Assembly: GCF_014712225.1 (NCBI RefSeq)
Contig: NZ_JACXBW010000005.1
Span: 1 to 64,000 of the forward strand
DNA length: 64,000 bases
Direction: 5' to 3'
Source: Pseudarthrobacter sulfonivorans
Lineage (GTDB): Bacteria > Actinomycetota > Actinomycetes > Actinomycetales > Micrococcaceae
The notes under the pieces were generated by a model, which saw only the letters and a list, made by a program, of their open reading frames with translations, searched no databases and was not told the DNA's origin. Numbering within the stretch: the first letter of the stretch is position 1; each line of letters starts with the position of its first letter. Made by a program: the position numbers and the translations under genes. Below, one piece after another: positions 1-8,177 of this stretch.

Positions 1-854
1 GCGGTGATCAGGACCGTTCCACCGATGGCAATGAGCCGGGTGTGGGTGTAACGGTGAACCAAAAATTGCATCAGTCGGGCACCGGCAATAACGCCGAGAC
101 CATAACCGGCCGCCAGGACGCCGGCCAAGGAGATCCCCATGCCGGTCTGCTGCAGCGCCGGGACGATATACGTCAACGCCCCCATCAGAACCGCTCCCTC
201 CAGCACAGCAAGCCCGTAAACGCCGAGGGGCCCGCCGGCAAAAGCCCGGCGAAGCTCCACGCGTTCCGTCCTAAAGGGTCCTGGGCCGACCCCGCGCAGG
301 GCGACAAGCAAAGCCAGGGAGCCGAGCGCAGGCAACGCGAAAATCAGGCGCCAATCCACCACGGCGGCCAACGTTCCGGCGGCAAGGGTCGCGATCGTGG
401 TTCCCATGGATGAGTAGATCTGCAGATCGGACAGGCCTTTGGCCCGCAGGATTCCGGTCCGGGTGTCGCCCAGTAGCGTCAACAGGGTTGGATACAGCGC
501 ACCGACCATGAGCCCGGTGAACGCCCTGGCCAGGAGCAGGGGGATGTACGCGTTGAACAATGTGCTGGCCACCGCTCCGAGCAGCACTCCGGCAAGGGCC
601 GCCCGCAGCACCGTGATCCGTCCGAAACGGTCGCTGATGAGCCCCCATACCGGTTGCCCAACGGCGTAGAGCAGGGCGTATGCGGCCACGAGTTGAACGG
701 CCTGGCCCAGGGAGAGGTCGGTCCGCTCGGTGAGCACGAGCAGCATGGGCGGCGTGGCGAAGCGGTCGAAGAACGACAAGAATCCTACCGACCGCAGAAT
801 GGAGTCGGGCACCTCGTCCCGCCGGTCGCCGGATCGTCGCGCGTGGTCCAGCAT
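1..854 (-). CDS. MFS transporter (C-terminus beyond window)
   Basis: Major facilitator superfamily carrier read from an ATG at 854 preceded by AGGAGGAG. At least 284 residues are visible and the frame is still open at base 1, so the C-terminal half lies outside. The translation shows consecutive hydrophobic helices and the MFS loop signature GLISDRFGR after TM2, followed by TM segments around LLLARAFTGLMVGALYP. It lies downstream of the thioesterase and ligase genes on the same strand, so it is probably the last known member of that unit and may import the substrate or export a product. Substrate unknown. Confidence 0.85.
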   Translation of the reverse strand, partial: MLDHARRSGDRRDEVPDSILRSVGFLSFFDRFATPPMLLVLTERTDLSLGQAVQLVAAYALLYAVGQPVWGLISDRFGRITVLRAALAGVLLGAVASTLFNAYIPLLLARAFTGLMVGALYPTLLTLLGDTRTGILRAKGLSDLQIYSSMGTTIATLAAGTLAAVVDWRLIFALPALGSLALLVALRGVGPGPFRTERVELRRAFAGGPLGVYGLAVLEGAVLMGALTYIVPALQQTGMGISLAGVLAAGYGLGVIAGARLMQFLVHRYTHTRLIAIGGTVLIT

Positions 855-985
855 CTGGTTAACTCCTCCTCGTCGTTAACCGCCCTCCCGGAGGGCAGCG
901 GTTCAGCAGCCCCGCAGGCAGACAAGCATCGGTCGCACTCTAGGCAGAAGGACCGCCAATAAGGTGCCTATGGGGTGGAGAAGTG

Positions 986-1417
986 CTACTTCCTCTTCTC
1001 CATCAACAGGTTGGTGATGCGCATGGTGCACAGCCGCTGTCCTGCCTCGTTGGCGATGAGCACCTCGTGGGTAGTGAGTGTCCCGCCCAGGTGGATCGGT
1101 GTGGCAGTGATGGTGATCTGTCCCTGGCGGGCGGAACGGTGGTGCGTGGCCGAAACGTCTATGCCCACTGCAGTCTTGCCCAGGGTGCCGGCGTGTATCA
1201 CGGCCGCCCAGGATCCCACGGCTTCTCCTACCGCGAGGGATGCGCCGCCGTGCAACAGGCCGAACGACTGCCTGTTGCCCTCCACCGGCATGGTGGCGAT
1301 CACGCGCTGCACCGACTCCTCCGTGATCTTCACACCCATCTTCTCGTCCAGCTCACCGAGCGTGATCTTCCAGGGCGACGTATCCGTGTCGGGTTTGTCC
1401 TCGGACGGGGTGGTCAT
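986..1417 (-). CDS. PaaI-type hotdog-fold thioesterase
   Basis: A 143-residue single hotdog-domain protein of the PaaI/YbgC-like acyl-CoA thioesterase group, expected to release CoA from acyl- or aryl-CoA esters in the cytosol. The family signature around GLLHGGASLAVGEAVGSWAA holds the conserved HGG turn and the following helix. The start MTTPSEDK at 1417 is chosen because AAAGGAGAGCAC precedes it; an upstream in-frame start adds 16 residues but lacks a ribosome site. It sits downstream of the acyl-CoA synthetase on the same strand, suggesting rescue of dead-end CoA esters. Exact substrate unknown. Confidence 0.85.
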   Translation of the reverse strand: MTTPSEDKPDTDTSPWKITLGELDEKMGVKITEESVQRVIATMPVEGNRQSFGLLHGGASLAVGEAVGSWAAVIHAGTLGKTAVGIDVSATHHRSARQGQITITATPIHLGGTLTTHEVLIANEAGQRLCTMRITNLLMEKRK

Positions 1418-1603
1418 GTGCTCTCCTTTGAAGGTTGAAGTGTGTGGTGTGCATGTGCGCCGCACTCATGCTCTGTGGTCCTGAGACCGAGCGGACGGAC
1501 AGTGATGATCTGGGGCCTGTGTTTCGCCATCCTTGGGCCAGCTTGGGCAGTGACCCGTTGGCATCGGCGGGGTGTCTTCCGTGCGCGACACGATTTTCTG
1601 TGT

Positions 1604-3052
1604 CTAGAGCAGGCGATTGAGTCGTGCATCGTTGTTGTTGATCCATTCCAGAAACATCCGGCGGTCCACTTTTCCTCGATCGGTCAGGGGCAGATCGCTC
1701 AGTGAGTAGTAGTGCAGCGGCCTTTTGTTCCTGCTTAGGACGGCTTCCAGCCCCCGGGTGAGGGAGGTTGCAGTGAGCCCCCCGCAGGAAGGAACGCTTC
1801 CGGCCACCACACGGTGACCGCGCAAGTCATCAGGCGTACCGACTGCCAGTGCAGTTTCGACGCCGGGGATGGAAGACAGGGCGAGCTCGATTTCGTGTGG
1901 GTAGACGTTTTGGCCCGCGGTGTTGATCATGTCCGAGCTCCGGCCGAGTATGTGTAAATCGCCGTCTTGAAGGTATCCCTGATCTCCAACGGTGAAGTGG
2001 CCGTCCAGGCAACGGAGGGCCTTCCCGTCATCGCCCCACAGGTAGCCCTGACACACCATGGGACTCTTGACGCTGATGTTCCCCGGAGTGCCGTCCGGCA
2101 GGGACCGCCCGTGGTCGTCGAGTATCTGTACTTCCACACCGGGGAAGGGCCCGCCAATGGCGGTGCCGGCGGCATCGAGCGGCTCCCCCGCGGCAAAGCC
2201 ACGACCGGACACGAAGCTGAGTTCCGCGGCGCCGTAGTACTCGAAGATGGTGGCGTTCGGAGCCCAGCGCCTGGCTGCATCCAAGGTCCGGGCGTCCAAC
2301 TTGGACCCTGCGCAGATGATGGTCCTGATCGAGGAGGCATCTACTGATGCCATGAGTCCACGTTCGCTAAGGAGGCGGAGCATCGTTGGGACGAGAACCA
2401 ACCTGGTGATCCCGTCATGGATGATTACCGCGTGCGCATCCCCGACATCGAAACTGCGCAGGGTATGGAATTCAGTGCCGGCATAGAGGCACTCAGAGAG
2501 TGCGTAAAGGTTCAGACTCGCGGAGAGCGGCCCCGGGGCGAACGTCTTGTCGTCCGGACGGAGGCCGAAAAACTCGATGGACGCGTCAAAAGAGGCCTGC
2601 CAGGACCGGCGGGAGCGCGTGAAGGCCTTGGGTGCCGACGTCGTGCCGGCGGTAAAGCCGATGAGGAAGGTCGAGTCGGGGTCGCCGTCTTCCAGCGCGG
2701 TGCCGCCCGCACGGGACGGGGAGGAGAGCCTTCGCGTGATCTCTTCCGTGGCCTGCGGCGTCCAAGCCGGATCGAGTACAGCGATCTGTCGTCCGCCGGC
2801 TATTCCGGCGCAGTACAGCGCAGCAAACTCGGCCGTGTTGGGTTCGGACAGGATGTACGTTTCCGGCGTCGAGGGGACGAGCTCCTCGGCTGCTCCGCGA
2901 AGCTCGGACCAGCTGAATCCACGACCGCCGACGGCGATGGCTGTATCAGCCGGGCGGAGGTCCGCCCACCTCTGGATTCTGTTCAGGAATGGCAAGGGTT
3001 CACGTCCTGTTGACTGGCTTGGCTTCTCGCCCGGCAAATGACCCGCCGGCAT
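1604..3052 (-). CDS. AMP-forming acyl-CoA synthetase
   Basis: ANL-superfamily acid:CoA ligase of about 480 residues. Visible motifs: the AMP-binding P-loop GFTAGTTSAPKAFTRS, the EYYGAAELSF adenine motif, the VGDQGYLQDGDLHILGRSSD hinge region, and the C-terminal catalytic lysine in TDRGKVDRR. It would activate a carboxylic acid with ATP and CoA. The P-loop serine-rich segment is slightly degenerate compared with the usual TSGTTGxPK. The start is uncertain: ATG 3052 has a poor ribosome site, and a TTG near 2998 behind AGGACG is an alternative. It diverges from the panD-like gene with a TetR-type operator between them. Confidence 0.85.
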   Translation of the reverse strand: MPAGHLPGEKPSQSTGREPLPFLNRIQRWADLRPADTAIAVGGRGFSWSELRGAAEELVPSTPETYILSEPNTAEFAALYCAGIAGGRQIAVLDPAWTPQATEEITRRLSSPSRAGGTALEDGDPDSTFLIGFTAGTTSAPKAFTRSRRSWQASFDASIEFFGLRPDDKTFAPGPLSASLNLYALSECLYAGTEFHTLRSFDVGDAHAVIIHDGITRLVLVPTMLRLLSERGLMASVDASSIRTIICAGSKLDARTLDAARRWAPNATIFEYYGAAELSFVSGRGFAAGEPLDAAGTAIGGPFPGVEVQILDDHGRSLPDGTPGNISVKSPMVCQGYLWGDDGKALRCLDGHFTVGDQGYLQDGDLHILGRSSDMINTAGQNVYPHEIELALSSIPGVETALAVGTPDDLRGHRVVAGSVPSCGGLTATSLTRGLEAVLSRNKRPLHYYSLSDLPLTDRGKVDRRMFLEWINNNDARLNRLL

Positions 3053-3161
3053 ACGTCATTCATCATGGTCCTTGGGAGAGGCAGCGGTCGTCTGTTCCGG
3101 CGGTTCGATGGGGCGGAAATACCCTTCAGTAAGTATGCAACTGAGCATCGACTGAGTCAAG

Positions 3162-3177
3162 ACAAACGTTTGTTCGT
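3162..3177. promoter_or_regulatory. TetR-type operator copy 1
   Basis: ACAAACG-TT-TGTTCGT fits the 16-bp palindrome ACRARCG-NN-CGTTYGT found eight times in the first 28.3 kb. It lies between the divergent ligase gene and the panD-like gene, so it can serve both. The inner 12 bases are a perfect palindrome. Confidence 0.75.
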
Positions 3178-3223
3178 ATATAGTTGTTCGGTAGATCTTC
3201 TCTTGATCAAGGGTGCTTAACGG

Positions 3224-3718
3224 ATGAATCGAAAAATGCTCAAGTCCAGTATCCAGGGGGCAACCATGACTCAGGCTGACCTGCATTATGTGGGGTCGGT
3301 GACGGTGGACCTCGACCTTGTGGACGCTGCAGATATCCTGCCCGGTGAGTTGGTCGCGATCCTCGACGGCACCAACGGCCTGCGCCTCGAAACGTATGTC
3401 ATCGCCGGTGAGCGCGGTTCCGGAGTGCTGGGCATCAATGGGGCGGCTGCACACCTGGTCCACGTTGGAGACACGGTTGCTCTCCTCACGTACGCGGAAA
3501 TGACAGCCGAAGAAGCCGGGGCTTACCGGCCGGCAGTAGTGCACGCCAGTGAGCGAAACGCGTATCCAACGTCGTGTCGGTCCCGTCCAAGGCGGCCTCG
3601 CAGGGACGGGCTGTGGCATCTCCTCCCCTCCAACCAGGGAGCCCCCTTGAGGAGCCCAAGATCCTTGCGTGGGGCGGCCCTATCCCCCACTGATCGTCGT
3701 CCTCAGGATGCCTCCTGA
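3224..3718 (+). CDS. panD: PanD-like pyruvoyl aspartate decarboxylase, C-terminus frame-shifted
   Basis: Homologue of aspartate 1-decarboxylase, which makes beta-alanine for pantothenate/CoA. The self-cleavage site Gly24-Ser25 is present in [11 protein letters not shown], as are Arg54 and Tyr58 ([15 protein letters not shown]) and the [11 protein letters not shown] block. The usual Lys9 and His11 are replaced (KSSIQG instead of KSKIHR), which may impair or change catalysis. From codon 113 the frame looks wrong: removing one base near 3558-3562 restores a PanD-like tail (NRIQRRV...) ending at 3650 and gives about 141 residues, the normal actinobacterial length. As written the protein is 164 residues with an arginine-rich tail. 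It shares a TetR-type operator with the divergent ligase. Confidence 0.75.
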   Translation: MNRKMLKSSIQGATMTQADLHYVGSVTVDLDLVDAADILPGELVAILDGTNGLRLETYVIAGERGSGVLGINGAAAHLVHVGDTVALLTYAEMTAEEAGAYRPAVVHASERNAYPTSCRSRPRRPRRDGLWHLLPSNQGAPLRSPRSLRGAALSPTDRRPQDAS

Positions 3719-3860
3719 GGAGTGCGCCGATGGCCGGTTGTGTGCGGGCAGAACCCAGCTGAACCTGACCGCCAAGACTTGAATGACCAACGCGGTCCAA
3801 ACTCACCGCATCCACAAAAACCGACGGACAACAGCAGCGTCATTACCAAGGGCTTTAGAG

Positions 3861-4438
3861 ATGACGAAAATGTTGATTATTGGACCACGCGGTTCCGGTA
3901 AAGGAACCCAAGCGGAACGTATTTCCGAACGCGTCGGTGTTGTGGCGATCTCGACCGGCGATATCTTCCGCGCCAATGTGAAGGGCGAAACGCCCCTTGG
4001 CATCGAGGCCAGGAAGTACATGGACGCCGGGGACTTTGTTCCGGATAGCGTGACCAGCAAGATGGTCCGCGACCGCCTCAGCGAGGACGTCGTCGAAAAC
4101 GGCTTCCTCCTGGACGGCTACCCGCGCACCTCCGCGCAGGTTGATTACCTCGACGGGATCCTCGCCACGAGCGAGGAGAAGCTCGACGTCGTCCTGCTGC
4201 TCACGGCCGACGACGAGGAACTCGTTCCGCGCCTGCGGGGCGTGCGAAGGTAACCGGCCGGAGCGACGACAATGAAGCCGTGATCCGCCACCGTCTGGAT
4301 CTGTACCACGAGCAGACCGAAGCCGTTGTGGCCAAGTATGCCGAACGCGGCATTCTGACCCAGGTTGATGGCATCGGCGGCATCGATGAGGTCACCGACC
4401 GCGTCATGTCTGTCATCAAAGCAACCCAGGCGGCCTGA
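3861..4438 (+). pseudogene. adk: Adenylate kinase paralogue, frame-shifted
   Basis: Adenylate kinase (ATP + AMP to 2 ADP). ATG 3861 opens with MTKMLIIGPRGSGKGTQ, the Walker A loop, with Arg where Pro is usual. STGDIFRANV, the AMP-binding region and FLLDGYPRTSAQ follow. The frame stops at 4253 inside the lid; one missing base at about 4232-4238 separates it from the C-terminal part (GRSDDNEAVIRHRLDLYHEQ ... VMSVIKATQAA), which ends at 4438. The joined product would be a normal short-lid Adk of about 190 residues. The housekeeping adk is usually beside secY, so this is probably a decayed second copy. A hairpin at 4470-4498 may be its terminator. Confidence 0.85.
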
Positions 4439-4646
4439 CCCGGCGCCGCGACGAGCCACACAAGCCAGACACGCGCCCGTGTTCACTGAGAGGGCGTGCT
4501 TCGTCCCCGCGAGTAGTCCGAGGGTTCAGCATCCTATTTTGGGGAATGTCGGTGTGCCCGCGCTTCCGTCCGCACGGCGGCATATATATACGGAATGTCG
4601 CACACACCGCGTCCGATGACGCCTTCTGAAGGTGGGCAATTGGATG

Positions 4647-4931
4647 CTAGTCGCTTAGCTGATGGGTCAACACTTCAAATTCGTCCACCCCGAGGATTTC
4701 CATGTGTTGCTCGGCAGTGGTCTCGGCGCGGATACGGTCCACGACCGGACGGCTGGAAGCAAGAGCATCCTCGTCGTCCCACAGGGTGAGGGCAAGCGAC
4801 GTGTTTTCTTTTCCCAGCAGGTAATAGATACCTCGGCACCCTGGCAACCCAAGCACTTGCTGGACAGTTTCCTCTGAGGGCTCCCCCGTGCTGCCAGGAG
4901 CTGGCCGGTACGTGCTGACGCGAGCGAACAT
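4647..4931 (-). CDS. ABM-like small monooxygenase-fold protein
   Basis: A 94-residue protein starting MFARVSTYRP at 4931 behind GGAGGATCAACA. Size and pattern (N-terminal strand, GCRGIYYLLGKENTSLALTLWDDEDAL, central helix, C-terminal EILGVDEFEVL) match the dimeric alpha+beta barrel fold of antibiotic-biosynthesis-monooxygenase/EthD-type proteins. Such proteins act on quinones or polyketides, or help degrade xenobiotics; no catalytic residue can be assigned. It fits with the two EthD proteins farther along the same half. Probably monocistronic: a long inverted repeat lies upstream. Confidence 0.7.
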   Translation of the reverse strand: MFARVSTYRPAPGSTGEPSEETVQQVLGLPGCRGIYYLLGKENTSLALTLWDDEDALASSRPVVDRIRAETTAEQHMEILGVDEFEVLTHQLSD

Positions 4932-4989
4932 TGTTGATCCTCCAGCAGTCGTGGCGAGCCTGCACGTCACTGAACTATAGGTGGCAAGC

Positions 4990-5080
4990 CCGGGAGGCTT
5001 CGCCTCCTCCCACCAGTAAGGACCCGGGCTCGTGGAAGCGCAAGATTTCGTGAAATCTGCTGCCCCAGCCCGGGTCCTTA
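4990..5080. terminator. Nested inverted repeats upstream of the ABM gene
   Basis: Three hairpins are stacked here. GGAGGC-TTC-GCCTCC lies near 4994-5008. A perfect 14-bp inverted repeat, TAAGGACCCGGGCT (5017-5030) and AGCCCGGGTCCTTA (5067-5080), encloses a third stem AGATTTC-GT-GAAATCT (5043-5058). The array lies just past the end of the MHS-family transporter gene (stop at 5105), so a terminator is the simplest reading. Confidence 0.6.
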
Positions 5081-5104
5081 CCTCCACCACAGTGTGGTCT
5101 GCGG

Positions 5105-6457
5105 TTAGTGTTCCTCGTGGAGTGACTGCTTGTACCGCTCCGGCAGTGTCAGGGTGGCAATGACGGAGATGAGCACCAGTCCGAGTGCGATTGCTGTAAG
5201 GGCTACCGTTCCGTTCGTGGTGTTCTGGAAGATCCAGGCCGCGATGAACGGGATGGGGGCGCCGAAGATCAGGCCGGCGAGGGTCATGCCCAAAGCCGAA
5301 CCCGTGTAGCGCATGCTCGTGGGGAGCGATTCCGAGAAGAACGCTGCCTGGGTACCTGCTGTGACCTGGATGCCGCAGAGGGCCACGGCGATTATGGCCA
5401 CGCTGGCGGGGTAGTTCATGGAGTTCATGATGGGGAACATGGTGGCAGCGGCGATGCCCTGAAGGGCCAGGCCAAGGAGGAAGGTCTTCTTGCGGCCGAT
5501 GCGGTCACTGAGCTTGCCGCCGAAAATAGCGGCCGGGATGGAGATCAGGTTGGCCACGAGCAGCAGGCCGAACGTAATCGAGTTTTCGTAACCGAGTTCC
5601 TTGGTCAGGTAGTTCACCGCGTAGGTGACGCTGATCCAGAACAGGCCGGCGGATGCGGCCCAGGACAGCACCAGCTTGATGACGGTTCCCGGCCTCTTGG
5701 CGATCACGGCCAGTGCACGTTCCTGCGGAACTATTGATTCGGCAGCTTTTTTCTGGTTCTCCTTGAAGGCCGGGGTTTCTTCAACGCGGCGGCGGATAAA
5801 TACGCCCACTACGAGCAACAGCACGCCCATCAGGAACGGGATCCTCCAGCCCCATGCGGCGAAATCGTCCTTGGAAAGGAACATCGCCAGCCCGGTGAGG
5901 GTAATGGACGCGAAGGTTTGCGCCAGCGGAGAGCCGGTGGCGAGGATCCCGCCGAAAAGGCCGCGATGGGCTGCGGGGGCGTGCTCGACCACGAGCACTT
6001 GAACGCCGGTGGCCTCGCCGCCGAGGGCGAAGCCCTGGAGGAAACGAAGCACCACCAGGAGTGTCGGCGCAATGAGCCCCGCCACCGCGTAGGTGGGCAG
6101 CAGGCCGATCAGGACCGAGGACACGCCCATGAGAATCAGGGTGAACATCAGGACGTTGCGGCGGCCGATCTTGTCACCCAGGGCGCCGAAGATGATTCCA
6201 CCGAGGGGGCGGGCCACCATGCCCGCCCCGAAGGTGGCAAACGAGGCAAGGATGGCCGAGTTCGTATCGAAGCTGGGGAAGAAGAGGGCGGGGAAGAGGG
6301 TCGCCGACAGGGTCCCGTACACGGCGAAGTCGAACCATTCCAGTGCAGTGCCGAACGTGCCGCTCGCCACTGCGGTCCTCGCTGTTTTCGGATCGAACGT
6401 AGGTGCTTCGGCCGTTTGGGGCGGGAAAGGCTGGACGGGTGTGGTCAATTCCGACAT
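5105..6457 (-). CDS. MHS-family MFS metabolite:H+ symporter
   Basis: A 450-residue, 12-helix carrier of the metabolite:H+ symporter subfamily (relatives of ShiA, ProP, KgtP). Shown by ALEWFDFAVYG in TM1, GDKIGRRNVL in loop 2-3, RFLQGFALGGEATG in TM4 and GGKLSDRIGRKKTF in loop 8-9. These carriers import carboxylic acids or zwitterions with protons, so this is a likely uptake route for the acid degraded by the neighbouring CoA pathway. ATG 6457 is preceded by AAGGAGTGAG. An operator copy lies 150 bases upstream, and a strong terminator separates it from the unit above. Substrate unknown. Confidence 0.9.
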   Translation of the reverse strand: MSELTTPVQPFPPQTAEAPTFDPKTARTAVASGTFGTALEWFDFAVYGTLSATLFPALFFPSFDTNSAILASFATFGAGMVARPLGGIIFGALGDKIGRRNVLMFTLILMGVSSVLIGLLPTYAVAGLIAPTLLVVLRFLQGFALGGEATGVQVLVVEHAPAAHRGLFGGILATGSPLAQTFASITLTGLAMFLSKDDFAAWGWRIPFLMGVLLLVVGVFIRRRVEETPAFKENQKKAAESIVPQERALAVIAKRPGTVIKLVLSWAASAGLFWISVTYAVNYLTKELGYENSITFGLLLVANLISIPAAIFGGKLSDRIGRKKTFLLGLALQGIAAATMFPIMNSMNYPASVAIIAVALCGIQVTAGTQAAFFSESLPTSMRYTGSALGMTLAGLIFGAPIPFIAAWIFQNTTNGTVALTAIALGLVLISVIATLTLPERYKQSLHEEH

Positions 6458-6609
6458 TGGAACTCACTCCTTGGATTGGTGGAAAATCAGTGGCGTTTGC
6501 CGGTCGAAGTCGCGTATGGCGAGTACTGGCGAACCACGCCACTGCTCGGGTACGACTTCGGGGGAGGTCCTGCGTCATAGAGGGAGGCGCCAGTGGCAGC
6601 GCCTGAAGA

Positions 6610-6625
6610 ACAAGCGTTCGTTTGT
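6610..6625. promoter_or_regulatory. TetR-type operator copy 2
   Basis: ACAAGCG-TT-CGTTTGT, a good match to the shared 16-bp palindrome, upstream of the MHS-family transporter gene that starts at 6457. Confidence 0.75.
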
Positions 6626-6720
6626 AAGTGTACGGTGTGATGCGCGTCGCATGCAACAGTTTGGGGGCGGAAAGGGCCGTAACGTTTCCGAGTGCGGTTC
6701 CCGGGTATTCACCGGGTTAA

Positions 6721-6758
6721 CGTGGCAAGGACCCGGTTTAGACCGGGCCCTTGCCACG
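6721..6758 (-). terminator. Intrinsic terminator of the ligase-FAH-carboxylase-lyase-MaoC unit
   Basis: A 17-bp stem with one mismatch (CGTGGCAAGGACCCGGT paired with ACCGGGCCCTTGCCACG) and a 4-base loop begins 10 bases after the stop of the MaoC gene at 6769. Confidence 0.8.
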
Positions 6759-6768
6759 ATACCTGTGG

Positions 6769-7254
6769 CTATGCGCCGGTTGTGGCAGTTTCTTCCGCTG
6801 GCTGGTCGGCGCGGCGCTTCATCAGGGCCGTCCGGCGGACAACGCAGACCACGTCGTTGTCTTGGTTGTAGCCGCGGTGTTCGATGCCCACGATGCCTGT
6901 TTCCGGGCGTGACTTCGATTCCCGCTTGTCCAGGGCCTCGGTCTCCACGCGCAGGGTGTCGCCGAAGAACACTGGCTTGGGGAATTCGATGTCCCGGAAG
7001 CCGAGGTTCCCCAGGGTGGTCCCAAGTGTGGTGTCCTGCACCGGAATTCCGGTAACAAGGCCAAGGGTGAAGATGCTGTTGACGATCTGGCGGCCGTACA
7101 TGCTGTTCTTGGAGAATTCGGCATCCAGGTGCAGCGGCTGGACGTTCATGGTCAGGGCGGTGATCAGCAGGTTGTCCGTCTCGGTGACGGTGCGGGTCAC
7201 CTCGTGTTTGAGGACGTCGCCAACAATGAAATCTTCGTAGTACATTCCGGCCAT
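6769..7254 (-). CDS. MaoC-family acyl-CoA hydratase
   Basis: A 161-residue single-domain hotdog hydratase of the MaoC family (mesaconyl/itaconyl/enoyl-CoA hydratase group). The region LITALTMNVQPLHLDAEFS matches the N-x5-H-D family signature only loosely (N37, H41, D43), and GRQIVNSIFTLGLVTG matches the following helix. Start ATG 7254 follows AAGGAGGCC. It lies directly downstream of the CitE-type lyase. A hydratase-lyase pair of this kind converts a methylglutaconyl-, mesaconyl- or itaconyl-type CoA ester into a beta-hydroxyacyl-CoA that the lyase cleaves. The same pair occurs in the M. tuberculosis Rv2499c-Rv2498c region (from memory). Confidence 0.85.
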   Translation of the reverse strand: MAGMYYEDFIVGDVLKHEVTRTVTETDNLLITALTMNVQPLHLDAEFSKNSMYGRQIVNSIFTLGLVTGIPVQDTTLGTTLGNLGFRDIEFPKPVFFGDTLRVETEALDKRESKSRPETGIVGIEHRGYNQDNDVVCVVRRTALMKRRADQPAEETATTGA

Positions 7255-7310
7255 GACAGGCCTCCTTTAGTGGTGGTTCGTATGTTTGGATGGTTTAGCT
7301 ACAAGGCGGA

Positions 7311-8177
7311 TTAGGCGTTGGCTAGTGCCAAAGCTTCGCGTGCGTGGTTGGCATGTGCCAGGTCGATGTGGTCGCCGCGGTAGGAGACGGCGCCGTGGCC
7401 GTTGCGCTGGCCTTCTTCAAAGGCGTCGATGAGGCCCTCGTAGTAGTCCTTCAATGTCGCTGTCAGGCCGTATTCCTCGTTGGCGATGGGGGCGTGGGAC
7501 GGGTGGATGAGGACCTGCCCGGTGTAGCCGAGTCCGCTGTTGTCCTGGGCGAAGGTGCGCATGCCGTCCAGGTTCCGGACTTCCTGCCAGAGCCCCAGCA
7601 CGATGGTACGGATGCCCGCGGCACGTGCGGCAACCACCACTTTGGAGCGCAGGTAAAGGGTCTCCACACCCGCGGCGGTCCAGCGGAAGCCTACTTCCCG
7701 TGAGACGTCCGCATCCTTGGCGGCGGCCGCCATCACACCACCCACTCGTGGGCCGGCCAGGATTTCGTCAACCTTGCTGATGGACGCCGCCGTCTCAAGT
7801 GATGGCACCAGTTCCACTGTTCCGCGGTCGATGCCATGGTCCAATTCTGCGGCGGTGACCAGGGCATCGAACCGGACCACGTCGTCCCGGGAGAACAACT
7901 TGGGGAGCAGGAAGGCGGTCAGGTTCTGGTGGGTGACCGTGGCAACATCGCGGCCAAAGTAGACCGTGTCCAGGGCGTTGGGGCGGACCAGGATACCTTT
8001 CGAACCGTGGTGGGCTTCAAGGGCCTCCCGGGCATTGGCGCGGGCAAGCTCCTTGTCCTGCGGGGGGACGGAATCCTCAAGGTCGATGATCACGGCATCG
8101 GCCTCGGAGTTCAGCGCCTTGTCGATCCAGTCCCGTTTGTGTCCTGGGACAAAGAGCAGGGAGCGGTAGGGCTTCAT
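7311..8177 (-). CDS. CitE-like beta-hydroxyacyl-CoA lyase
   Basis: A 288-residue TIM-barrel lyase of the HpcH/HpaI-CitE family. RSLLFVPGHKRDWIDKAL at the N-terminus, the Mg-site region AVIIDLEDSVPPQDKE, RPNALDTVYFGRD and the C-terminal GYTGQVLIHPSH are all diagnostic. Related single-subunit enzymes cleave malyl-, citramalyl- or (R)-HMG-CoA to acetyl-CoA plus a keto acid or acetoacetate. The ATG overlaps the stop of the upstream biotin carboxylase gene (ATGA), so the two are translationally coupled. With the carboxylase and MaoC hydratase this makes a carboxylate-hydrate-cleave series. Exact substrate is inferred only. Confidence 0.88.
   Translation of the reverse strand: MKPYRSLLFVPGHKRDWIDKALNSEADAVIIDLEDSVPPQDKELARANAREALEAHHGSKGILVRPNALDTVYFGRDVATVTHQNLTAFLLPKLFSRDDVVRFDALVTAAELDHGIDRGTVELVPSLETAASISKVDEILAGPRVGGVMAAAAKDADVSREVGFRWTAAGVETLYLRSKVVVAARAAGIRTIVLGLWQEVRNLDGMRTFAQDNSGLGYTGQVLIHPSHAPIANEEYGLTATLKDYYEGLIDAFEEGQRNGHGAVSYRGDHIDLAHANHAREALALANA

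Noticed and set aside
3056..3619. 187-codon open frame on the minus strand opposite the panD-like gene
   Set aside because: It is a shadow of the PanD frame; no ribosome site and no recognisable domain.
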